This document shows positions 1 through 5,726 of a stretch of DNA of 7,001 bases, piece after piece. The DNA lies in assembly GCA_020720565.1 (NCBI GenBank), contig DYOK01000041.1, forward strand, positions 8,209-15,209. The letters are read 5' to 3'. The position numbers and the translations under genes are program-made. Below the pieces are notes generated by a model. It searched no databases and was not told the DNA's origin. It saw nothing but the letters and a program-made list of their open reading frames with translations. Position 1 is the stretch's first letter. Each line of letters starts with the position of its first letter. Source of the stretch: Acetofilamentum sp. (lineage in GTDB: Bacteria > Bacteroidota > Bacteroidia > Bacteroidales > JAFGXI01).

Positions 1-19
1 GCTTGCAAAAGTCGGGGTA

Positions 20-252
20 AAAGGGCGTAGCCCTGTGTTCGTCGTAAAATCGAAATGCTTGAGCGACATTTAGGGCGTAGCCCCGTAATGAAAATGAACA
101 CAAGACTGTCAAATCGAAGAAAAATATACGATGAGTACGTAAAAAATAGAGAATCAATTGAATATAAAAAATAGCTATCTTATGTCAGGGCTACGCCCCT
201 AAGTTAGTTTGGTTTTGTGATTTATTACGAAGACCACAGGGCTCCGCCCCTT
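20..252. repeat. Nested inverted-repeat array of four GGGC-GTA-GCCC palindromes
   Basis: Four short palindromes lie at 22-34 (AGGGC-GTA-GCCCT), 72-84 (AGGGC-GTA-GCCCC), 187-199 (AGGGC-TAC-GCCCC) and 238-250 (AGGGC-TCC-GCCCC). The first two have the GTA loop on the plus strand; the last two have GTA or GGA on the minus strand. The outer pair is also related beyond the core: about 30 bases from position 20 match, with a few differences, the reverse complement of roughly 222-252, including the shared GCCCTGTG followed by an imperfect TTCGTAA. The inner pair shares TTAGGG and CGTAGCCC. The whole is therefore a nested inverted repeat with an AT-rich centre that has no credible gene. It resembles the paired REP-type elements of other bacteria. 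No transposase is visible within it, so mobility is inference. Confidence 0.75.
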
Positions 253-295
253 TAAAACTGAAATTACCAAAAAGCAACAAACAACACCAACCATC

Positions 296-316
296 GGGCT
301 TCGAGAACCTCAGCCC
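296..316. repeat. Imperfect palindrome, GGGCT/AGCCC stem
   Basis: GGGCT at 296-300 pairs with AGCCC at 312-316, and an inner GAG (303-305) can pair with CTC (309-311) around AAC. A competing pairing exists between TCGAG (301-305) and CTCGA (316-320). It lies just downstream of the GGGC-GTA-GCCC array in the same gene-free stretch. It may be another dispersed intergenic repeat, but only one copy is present here, so that cannot be tested within the window. Confidence 0.4.
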
Positions 317-345
317 TCGAATTAAAAATTAAGAATTTTAGATAG

Positions 346-468
346 TTTTTAGTGTGTAGTTCAACAAATCGACTGCCAGAGCGGGGCAGACTCATTAACA
401 AATCAGCAGTTCAACCCCGATACTCGGAGCAGGCGACAGTCAGGTGCTTAATATGGGTTGAAGCATAA
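346..468. other. GC-richer island with stems and a start-less open frame
   Basis: This stretch is visibly richer in G and C than the DNA around it. On the plus strand one frame stays open for about 40 codons, from after the TAG at 343-345 to the TAA at 466-468, but it has no ATG, so it is not called as a gene. Several pairings are possible: GACTGCC (371-377) with GGCAGAC (385-391), one mismatch; TTCAACCC (410-417) with GGGTTGAA (455-462), perfect; and CCGA-TAC-TCGG (417-427), which overlaps the previous stem by one base. AGTTCAAC occurs twice, at 358-365 and 408-415. It lies upstream of the predicted metK promoter, so it is probably not part of the metK leader. It could be a decayed gene end, a dispersed repeat or a structured RNA; the sequence does not decide. 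Confidence 0.35.
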
Positions 469-492
469 AAATGAAAACAAATGGCCTTATGT

Positions 493-525
493 TTTGGAAA
501 TATTAGAAAGAAAATTATAATTTTG
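493..525 (+). promoter_or_regulatory. Predicted metK promoter (Bacteroidota type)
   Basis: TTTG at 493-496 is followed after 21 bases by TAATTTTG at 518-525. This matches the Bacteroidota consensus of a -33 TTTG and a -7 TAnnTTTG spaced by about 19-21 bases. Transcription would begin near 530-533, giving metK an untranslated leader of roughly 105 bases that contains the hairpin at 542-601. Confidence 0.55.
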
Positions 526-541
526 CCATGTGGAAAGATTT

Positions 542-601
542 GAGCTTATTGCAACCACTAGAAAAAATGCTAAAACAGTATTTCCTTCATGCACAAGGCT
601 C
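542..601 (+). promoter_or_regulatory. Candidate structured leader of metK
   Basis: The arms GAGCTTATTGCA (542-553) and TGCACAAGGCTC (590-601) pair with each other: six pairs at the base (one G-U), a two-base internal mismatch, then TGCA with TGCA. Inside, GAA (561-563) can pair with TTC (586-588), and AAATGCT (565-571) with AGTATTT (577-583, one G-U) around the loop AAAAC. The whole lies between the predicted transcription start and the ATG. It does not match the SAM-I, SAM-II or SAM-III consensus as I remember them. A leader ahead of SAM synthetase makes control by SAM or methionine plausible, but this is inference, and AT-rich DNA forms such hairpins by chance fairly often. Confidence 0.3.
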
Positions 602-639
602 ATTTTAACCCAATATTATTAACGTAAAATTATTAGAAA

Positions 640-1911
640 ATGAGTTACTTATTTACTTCAGAATCCGTATCCGAAGGACATCCAGACAAAGTGGCCGACC
701 AAATTTCCGATGCCATATTAGACCAATTTTTAGCCTACGACCCAAAGTCGAAAGTGGCTTGCGAAACTTTAGTAACTACAGGACAGGTGGTTGTTGCTGG
801 TGAGGTTAAATCGAAGGCCTACGTCGATATTCAAGAAACTGTACGCGGTGTAATCAATCGTATTGGATACACTAAGTCTTCGTACAAATTCGAAGGCGAT
901 TCTTGCGGTGTGTTTTCGTCCATTCACGAACAATCGGACGATATCAATCGCGGTGTGGATACCGATAACGACCACAATGAACAAAAAGAGCAAGGTGCTG
1001 GCGACCAAGGAATGATGTTCGGGTATGCTATTAACGAGACGGTTGAGTTTATGCCTTTGCCTTTGCAATTGTCGCATCAAATTTTAATTGAATTGGCTGC
1101 TGTTCGCCGCGAAGGTAAACAAATGACATACTTGGCACCAGATTCAAAATCGCAAGTCACCATCGAATATGCCGACGACAAAACACCTTTGCGTATCGAC
1201 ACCATTGTGGTTTCGACACAGCACGACCAGTTTATGGACGACGACGACGCTATGTTGGCTAAAATTCGTAAAGATGTTAAAGAGATTTTGATTCCAAGAG
1301 TGATTTCTAAGATAGACTCGGATAAAATCAAAGCTTTATTCAACGATACAATCACTTACCATGTCAATCCTACTGGTAAATTTGTAATCGGCGGGCCTCA
1401 CGGCGACACCGGCTTAACTGGACGTAAAATTATTGTCGATACATACGGTGGCAAAGGTGCTCACGGCGGGGGAGCTTTTTCGGGCAAAGACCCAAGTAAA
1501 GTAGACCGTTCGGCTGCATATGCCGCTCGACACATTGCTAAAAATATGGTAGCCGCAGGGGTTGCAAACGAAATGTTGGTTCAACTGTCATATGCCATTG
1601 GCGTAGCCGAGCCTGTGGGTGTTTTTGTCGAAACATATGGCACAGCCCACGTCAAAATGACCGATGGCGAGATTGCAAAAAAAATGAACGAAATATTCGA
1701 TCTTAAACCTGCAGCCATCGAAAAAAGACTCAAACTTCGAAACCCAATTTACGAAGAATCTGCTGCATACGGACACATGGGTCGCACACCTAGAACCGTT
1801 GTTAAAACGTTTAAATCGCCCTATTCTGGCGAAGTAGTAAAAGAAGTTGAGTTGTTTACTTGGGAAAAACTTGACTTTGTCGACACCATCAAAAAAGCAT
1901 TTAACTTATAA
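640..1911 (+). CDS. metK: S-adenosylmethionine synthetase (methionine adenosyltransferase)
   Basis: Makes S-adenosylmethionine from methionine and ATP in the cytoplasm, releasing phosphate and pyrophosphate; the product is the main methyl donor (EC 2.5.1.6). The family signatures are all visible: GHPDKVADQISDAILD from residue 13 with the ATP-contacting His14, the hallmark GAGDQG at 119-124, the glycine-rich GGPHGDTGLTGRK around 251-263, and GGGAFSGKDPSKVDRS at 276-291 with the second signature. At 423 residues it is longer than the 384 of the E. coli enzyme but fits Bacteroidota forms; part of the excess is an acidic stretch ahead of GAGDQG (about 107-118). The start is fixed by MSYLFTSESVSEGHPD, which aligns with other MetK N-termini. 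There is no Shine-Dalgarno sequence, as usual in this phylum. It is a single-gene unit with its own predicted promoter and a strong terminator. No defect is seen. Confidence 0.98.
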   Translation: MSYLFTSESVSEGHPDKVADQISDAILDQFLAYDPKSKVACETLVTTGQVVVAGEVKSKAYVDIQETVRGVINRIGYTKSSYKFEGDSCGVFSSIHEQSDDINRGVDTDNDHNEQKEQGAGDQGMMFGYAINETVEFMPLPLQLSHQILIELAAVRREGKQMTYLAPDSKSQVTIEYADDKTPLRIDTIVVSTQHDQFMDDDDAMLAKIRKDVKEILIPRVISKIDSDKIKALFNDTITYHVNPTGKFVIGGPHGDTGLTGRKIIVDTYGGKGAHGGGAFSGKDPSKVDRSAAYAARHIAKNMVAAGVANEMLVQLSYAIGVAEPVGVFVETYGTAHVKMTDGEIAKKMNEIFDLKPAAIEKRLKLRNPIYEESAAYGHMGRTPRTVVKTFKSPYSGEVVKEVELFTWEKLDFVDTIKKAFNL

Positions 1912-1929
1912 GACTTTTTGTCGCTCAAA

Positions 1930-1962
1930 GAAAAAGCCTTCCAAAAAATGGAAGGCTTTTTC
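1930..1962. terminator. Strong bidirectional intrinsic terminator
   Basis: A perfect 13-bp stem (GAAAAAGCCTTCC at 1930-1942, GGAAGGCTTTTTC at 1950-1962) encloses a 7-base loop. The A and T runs inside the arms give a U-rich tail whichever strand is transcribed. It lies 18 bases after the metK stop and between two converging units, so it can end both metK and the minus-strand sugar cassette. Confidence 0.9.
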
Positions 1963-2074
1963 TTGTTTTAATATCTTTGAGCTATTGCTTGATTATTCAA
2001 CCGTCAGATTATCAATATTCTAGATTAATAACATAATGTCGGGTTTTATTATGCAAAGAGATTATTTTAATGTT

Positions 2075-2091
2075 AGTTATAAAATATAACT
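2075..2091. repeat. AT-rich palindrome after the dehydrogenase gene
   Basis: AGTTATA-AAA-TATAACT is a perfect 7-bp palindrome with a 3-base loop, one base away from the GGTCGAAGACC copy at 2093-2103. In the minus-strand transcript it follows the wbpA stop codon. It lacks a GC-rich stem and a U-run, so it is a poor terminator candidate; it may belong to the neighbouring repeat. Confidence 0.35.
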
Positions 2092-2092
2092 T

Positions 2093-2104
2093 GGTCGAAG
2101 ACCT
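2093..2104. repeat. Palindrome copy GGTC-GAA-GACC-T abutting the wbpA stop
   Basis: GGTCGAAGACCT is the exact reverse complement of the first 12 bases of the 13-mer AGGTCTTCGACCT found at 3431 and 4141. Its orientation is opposite to those two. The element overlaps the stop codon of the dehydrogenase gene (TAA at 2106-2104, minus strand), so an insertion may have created the present gene end. Confidence 0.7.
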
Positions 2105-3393
2105 TACAAACTCATGTAGCATAATTCTTTAATTTTACCTCTATAAATCCCTTTGACATCGAATAAAATTCCGTTGGGCTCGCTCAAAGCTAAAAAGTCA
2201 GCCTCGGTAAACGAACGGTATTTTTGATGATTAACAGCCACTATAATGGCGTCGTATTTTCCACTGGGCTTGTCGATAAGCTCAACGCCATACTCTTCTT
2301 TTACTTCGTGTTTATCGGCCATTGCGTCGCAAACATCGACATTAACAGCAAACGATTTAAGTTCGTCGATAACGTCAATTACTTTTGAATTTCGAATATC
2401 GGTCACATCTTCTTTAAAGGTCATGCCCATAACTAGAATGCGTGCCCCTTTGATGTTTTTATCTTTCGAAATGATTTTTTTAACCGTTTGTTTGGCTAAA
2501 TATCGGCCCATACTGTCGTTTACAAAACGGCCACTGTCAATCATTTGAGGATGATATCCAAACTCTTTAGCTTTGTACGACAAATAGTAAGGATCAACTC
2601 CAATGCAGTGACCACCGACTAAACCTGGGAAAAATTTAAGAAAATTCCATTTGGTACCAGCTGCTTCGAGCACTTCGTATGTGTTGATGCCCATTTTTCC
2701 GAAAATAATCGAAAGCTCGTTCATGAGCGCAATATTGACATCGCGTTGCGTATTTTCTATAATTTTTGATGCTTCGGCCACTTTAATTGAGCTGGCACGA
2801 TGCACACCTGCTTTTACAACCAATTCGTATGTTTTGGCAATATTATCTAAGCTTACAGCATCGCAACCAGAGGCCACTTTAACTATCGAAGTTAATGTAT
2901 GCTCTTTGTCGCCTGGATTGATACGTTCGGGCGAAAAACCTACTTTAAAATCGTCGATAAATTTCAAACCCGACAAGTGCTCTAATACAGGGACGCAATC
3001 TTCTTCGGTTGCCCCAGGGTAAACTGTGCTCTCGTATACCACATAATTGCCTTTCGATAACACTTTTCCGACGGTTTCCGAAGCTTTAATCACAGGGGTC
3101 ATATCGGGTAAATTGTGCTCGTCGATAGGTGTAGGCACTGCAACAATGTAAAAATCTACATCGCGTAAATCTTCTGGGTTGGCAGTAAACAAAATATCGC
3201 AACCTTCGAAATCTTTACTTTCGAGTTCGTTACTGGGGTCAATACCCTTTTTCATCAATTCGACTCGCTCTGGTTTGATATCAAAACCAACTACTTTAAT
3301 TTTTCGTGCAAATTCTAGGGCGATGGGTAAACCTACATAGCCCAAGCCAATAACAGCGAGTTTGGCGTCCTTTTTAATTAATCTTTGGTACAT
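2104..3393 (-). CDS. wbpA: UDP-N-acetyl-D-glucosamine 6-dehydrogenase, WbpA/TviB type
   Basis: Oxidises C6 of UDP-GlcNAc twice with NAD+ to give UDP-GlcNAc-uronic acid (EC 1.1.1.136), the first step towards acetamido-uronic acids of O-antigen and capsule; cytoplasmic. The N-terminal Rossmann fold shows VIGLGYVGLP at about 14-23, then VPTP (86-89), ESTVYPG (121-127), SPERINPGD (154-162) and the central helix with IIENTQRDVN (211-220). The catalytic Cys263 lies in GGHCIGVDPYY. The C-terminal domain has MTFKED and DIRNSK (324-337). Length (429) and near-colinear motifs match TviB of the Vi-antigen pathway as I remember it; a UDP-ManNAc dehydrogenase (WecC) is the main alternative and is less similar in the central region. 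The ATG at 3393 leaves a normal short extension before the Rossmann fold. It is last in the cassette, 128 bases after the acetyltransferase gene. Confidence 0.9.
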   Translation of the reverse strand: MYQRLIKKDAKLAVIGLGYVGLPIALEFARKIKVVGFDIKPERVELMKKGIDPSNELESKDFEGCDILFTANPEDLRDVDFYIVAVPTPIDEHNLPDMTPVIKASETVGKVLSKGNYVVYESTVYPGATEEDCVPVLEHLSGLKFIDDFKVGFSPERINPGDKEHTLTSIVKVASGCDAVSLDNIAKTYELVVKAGVHRASSIKVAEASKIIENTQRDVNIALMNELSIIFGKMGINTYEVLEAAGTKWNFLKFFPGLVGGHCIGVDPYYLSYKAKEFGYHPQMIDSGRFVNDSMGRYLAKQTVKKIISKDKNIKGARILVMGMTFKEDVTDIRNSKVIDVIDELKSFAVNVDVCDAMADKHEVKEEYGVELIDKPSGKYDAIIVAVNHQKYRSFTEADFLALSEPNGILFDVKGIYRGKIKELCYMSL

Positions 3394-3430
3394 GCTAATG
3401 TTTTTTAAGTTTTTGCTTTTTAAAGCATTA

Positions 3431-3443
3431 AGGTCTTCGACCT
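3431..3443. repeat. Palindrome copy AGGTC-TTC-GACCT in the wbpA leader
   Basis: A perfect 5-bp palindrome with a 3-base loop. In the minus-strand transcript it reads AGGUC-GAA-GACCU and ends exactly 37 bases before the wbpA ATG. A second small palindrome, TGCTTT-TT-AAAGCA (3414-3427), lies between it and the start codon. Its sequence is identical to the copy at 4141-4153. Confidence 0.8.
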
Positions 3444-3521
3444 AATTATAAATTTTTAACTAACAGTATATAAATGTCTTACGTCGATAAAATGACGTTT
3501 TTTTTTGATATGTATTCACTT

Positions 3522-4103
3522 TTACAACTTTGTAACTTTTTGGTTGTTAAGCTGATATTGTGCATTACTTTCGGGACAGGTCGCAAGTCCTTTGTTGTCG
3601 AAATTTAAGCGATGTCCATATTCGCTCATCCAACCCATTTGTCGAGCTGGATTCCCCACCATTAGGGCAAAGGCGGGAACTGTTTTGGTGATAACGGCAC
3701 CTGCACCAATAAAGGCAAATTCGCCGATGTCGTGACCGCAAACAATGGTAGCATTGGCACCAATCGAGGCTCCTTTCCCAACGTGGGTTTTGGAATATTC
3801 GCCTCTTCTATTTACCGCACTGCGGGGATTAATGACGTTGGTAAACACCATAGATGGACCCAAAAACACATCGTCGTCGCAAGTAACTCCTGTATAAATC
3901 GAAACGTTGTTTTGAATTTTGACATTCTTCCCCAAAACAACCTCGGGCGAAATCACCACATTCTGACCAATATTACAGCCGTCACCTATCACGCAGTTTG
4001 GCATAATGTGAGAAAAATGCCAAATTTTTACACCATTACCAATTTGACAACCTTCGTCGATTATGGCAGATTCGTGGGCAAAATAGTTTTTGTTTGTTTG
4101 CAT
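3522..4103 (-). CDS. wbpD: UDP-2-acetamido-3-amino-glucuronate N-acetyltransferase, WbpD type
   Basis: Transfers acetyl from acetyl-CoA to the 3-amino group of UDP-GlcNAc3NA, giving UDP-GlcNAc(3NAc)A (EC 2.3.1.201); cytoplasmic, acting after the WbpE aminotransferase. The protein is a left-handed parallel beta-helix with repeated hexapeptides (for example IGNGVKI, IGDGCNI, LGKNVKI, IGANATI) over residues 15-140. Features matching WbpD of Pseudomonas include KIQNNVSIY (62-70), GPSMVFTNVINPRS (82-95), TIVCG (119-123), the ALMVGNPARQMGWMSE segment (146-161) and a C-terminal tail with a CP-S-A-Y pattern. The length of 193 residues is close to the 191 I recall for that protein. The ATG at 4103 gives a normal start; there is no Shine-Dalgarno. 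It is 130 bases after the aminotransferase gene, and its leader carries the AGGTCGAAGACCT hairpin. Confidence 0.92.
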   Translation of the reverse strand: MQTNKNYFAHESAIIDEGCQIGNGVKIWHFSHIMPNCVIGDGCNIGQNVVISPEVVLGKNVKIQNNVSIYTGVTCDDDVFLGPSMVFTNVINPRSAVNRRGEYSKTHVGKGASIGANATIVCGHDIGEFAFIGAGAVITKTVPAFALMVGNPARQMGWMSEYGHRLNFDNKGLATCPESNAQYQLNNQKVTKL

Positions 4104-4140
4104 GCTATATTTTAAGTTTATTGAGCTACTGTCTGTATTG

Positions 4141-4153
4141 AGGTCTTCGACCT
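4141..4153. repeat. Palindrome copy AGGTC-TTC-GACCT in the wbpD leader
   Basis: Identical to the copy at 3431-3443 and in the same orientation. It ends 37 bases before the wbpD ATG, the same distance as in the wbpA leader. Another small perfect palindrome, AAGCT-TAT-AGCTT (4183-4195), lies 29 bases away on the aminotransferase side. Confidence 0.8.
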
Positions 4154-4233
4154 ATTTTATATTTTTTAAATGGTTATTTATCAAGCTTATAGCTTAATAA
4201 AATACGATATTAAATTATACATAATATTTAAAA

Positions 4234-5370
4234 TTATGACTTCGAAAAATAAGAAAGCACGCTTTCGGTGATATATTTCAAATCTTTTTCGATTAATTCG
4301 GTGTGCATGGGTAGCGAAATGACCGATTCGCAAAGCATTTCGGTTACTGGGAAATCGCCAGCTTTATATCGGCTATCTTGATAAGCTTTTTGCATGTGCA
4401 ATGGAACTGGATAGTAAATTGGAGCAGGAATGCCTTTTTCGTCTTGTAAATAGGATTGGAAAGCTTTTCTGTCGACCCCTTTTAGCACCAGTGTATATTG
4501 ATGAAAAATATGATTGCTCAACGACGAACGTATAGGTGTTTGAAGGTATTTGCAATTTGCGAACGCACTATCGTAGTAATCGGCGGCTTGTCTTCTTTTA
4601 GTGTTATAGCTATCTAAATGAGGCAGTTTGACATTTAAAATGGCAGCTTGAATGGTATCTAATCTCGAATTAACTCCCACGTGATCGTGGTAATACCGCA
4701 CTGTCATGCCATGGTTGGCCACCGATTTGATTTGTGCAGCCAGTTGGCTGTCGTTGGTAAATAAAGCTCCACCGTCGCCGTAGCATCCCAAGTTTTTTGA
4801 TGGGAAAAACGAAGTCGCACCCACATGGCCAATCGAACCTACCTTTTTTACAGTTCCATCAGAAAACCGATAATCGGCACCCAAGGCTTGCGCATTATCT
4901 TCAATTACAAATAAGTTGTATTCTTTTGCAATGTTCATAATTGGTTCCATATCGGCGGCTTGTCCGAACAAATGAACAGGAACGACAGCTTTGGTTTTGG
5001 GGGTAATCGCTCGTTTAAACGATTCGATATCGATGGTAAAGGTATCTGGATTCACATCGACTACCACAGGTGTAAGCCCCAAAAGGGCAATCACTTCGAC
5101 AGTTGCTACAAATGTAAAGCTAGGGGTAATTACTTCGTCGCCAGGTTTAAGTCCAAGGGCCATCATCGCAATTTGAAGGGCATCAGTCCCATTGGCACAA
5201 GTCGTTACGTGATTAACGTTTAGATATTGAGCCAAAGCGGCTTGAAACTGGCTTACTTCTGGTCCGTTGATGTATGCGGTGCTTTCTAACACACCTTGAA
5301 TGGCTTGATTTATCTCGGTTTTTATCTGCTCATACTGACCTTTAAGGTCGACCATGGGAATCATGTTCAT
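4234..5370 (-). CDS. wbpE: UDP-2-acetamido-3-keto-glucuronate aminotransferase, WbpE type (DegT/DnrJ/EryC1/StrS family)
   Basis: A PLP-dependent sugar aminotransferase that uses glutamate to aminate the 3-keto sugar nucleotide to UDP-GlcNAc3NA (EC 2.6.1.98); cytoplasmic, acting just before the WbpD acetyltransferase. Visible family motifs are IPMVDLKGQYEQIK at the N-terminus, ANGTDAL (59-65, phosphate binding), DEVITPSFTFVAT (78-90), PVHLFGQAADM (131-141), IEDNAQ with Asp158 for the PLP ring, SFFPSKNLGCYGDGGA with the Schiff-base Lys192, and GVNSRLD (232-238). The 378 residues are a full family length. The family alone does not fix the substrate; the adjoining wbpD and wbpA supply that. The first ATG (5370) is used; an ATG two codons later is possible. 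It is first in the cassette, with a candidate -7 box upstream. No defect is seen. Confidence 0.88.
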   Translation of the reverse strand: MNMIPMVDLKGQYEQIKTEINQAIQGVLESTAYINGPEVSQFQAALAQYLNVNHVTTCANGTDALQIAMMALGLKPGDEVITPSFTFVATVEVIALLGLTPVVVDVNPDTFTIDIESFKRAITPKTKAVVPVHLFGQAADMEPIMNIAKEYNLFVIEDNAQALGADYRFSDGTVKKVGSIGHVGATSFFPSKNLGCYGDGGALFTNDSQLAAQIKSVANHGMTVRYYHDHVGVNSRLDTIQAAILNVKLPHLDSYNTKRRQAADYYDSAFANCKYLQTPIRSSLSNHIFHQYTLVLKGVDRKAFQSYLQDEKGIPAPIYYPVPLHMQKAYQDSRYKAGDFPVTEMLCESVISLPMHTELIEKDLKYITESVLSYFSKS

Positions 5371-5393
5371 ATGGAATGAATTAATTTAATTTG

Positions 5394-5401
5394 CAAAATT
5401 A
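5394..5401 (-). promoter_or_regulatory. Candidate -7 box of the sugar cassette
   Basis: On the minus strand the sequence reads TAATTTTG, a full match to the Bacteroidota -7 consensus and identical to the box proposed for metK. It ends 23 bases before the wbpE ATG, which would give a very short leader. No TTTG or TTG is found at the expected distance upstream, so the call is weak. Confidence 0.3.
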
Positions 5402-5620
5402 ATATTTTCGTATCAACCTAACCGATTTATCTCATAAAAAGCAGTATGTTTTCGAAAAATTTCCATAAGCATTGCTTTTTTGAGTATTAATGCATCTACA
5501 AGTTAACAGCTAATCAAGTTACGATTGATGTAAGAAACTAAATACCTTTGATTGAGTACTTTTTGAAAACTGTTGACTTATTGCAAATAACCAATACATA
5601 AAAGTTATCAGGTTTAAATA

Positions 5621-5651
5621 TTGATAGAATGGGAGTTTTATTGTACATTCG
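5621..5651 (+). promoter_or_regulatory. Possible promoter of the lipoprotein gene
   Basis: TTG (5621-5623), a 20-base spacer and TACATTCG (5644-5651) fit the Bacteroidota promoter pattern with one mismatch in the -7 box. Transcription would start near 5658, about 70 bases before the ATG. The TACCTTTG box at 5543-5550 is a competing candidate. Confidence 0.25.
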
Positions 5652-5726
5652 CCACAATTATCTCAAAACGCATTATCAAAACTCGCAGCAATCTAATATG
5701 CTGTCAAACAATTTGTTGAAATTATC

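Larger units (their letters stand above)
5371..5726. other. Divergent intergenic region
   Basis: About 356 AT-rich bases separate wbpE (minus) from the lipoprotein gene (plus). It should hold promoters for both. The candidates seen are the minus-strand TAATTTTG at 5401-5394 and, on the plus strand, TTG at 5621-5623 followed after 20 bases by TACATTCG (5644-5651, one mismatch to TAnnTTTG). A further full -7 match, TACCTTTG at 5543-5550, has no suitably spaced -33 element. No gene, tRNA, tandem repeat or copy of the 13-base palindromes was recognised here. Confidence 0.6.

Noticed and set aside
22..250. The repeated GGGCGTAGCCC units as a CRISPR array
   Set aside because: Repeats are only 11-13 bases, irregularly spaced and in mixed orientation, with no cas genes.
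346..468. A tRNA-like segment (GTTCAACC near 409-416) considered as a tRNA gene
   Set aside because: No acceptor stem, D-arm or anticodon arm can be built around it, and the supposed T-stem does not pair.
359..601. A classical SAM-I, SAM-II or SAM-III riboswitch for metK
   Set aside because: None of the conserved core sequences or the multi-helix layout of those classes could be found; only a generic hairpin leader remains.
1972..1979. TATCTTTG, a full -7 box match on the plus strand
   Set aside because: No -33 element at the right distance, and there is no plus-strand gene downstream before the converging cassette.
2651..3022. A 123-codon open frame on the plus strand inside wbpA
   Set aside because: It lies wholly antisense to a well-supported gene, has no family motifs, and reflects codon bias of the opposite strand. 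The same holds for the open frames at 3732-4115 and 4960-5223.
3481..3506. ACGTC-GATAAAAT-GACGT followed by eight T, looking like a plus-strand terminator
   Set aside because: The genes around it are on the minus strand, where the T run lies before the stem rather than after it. The stem is only five pairs, so it is probably incidental.
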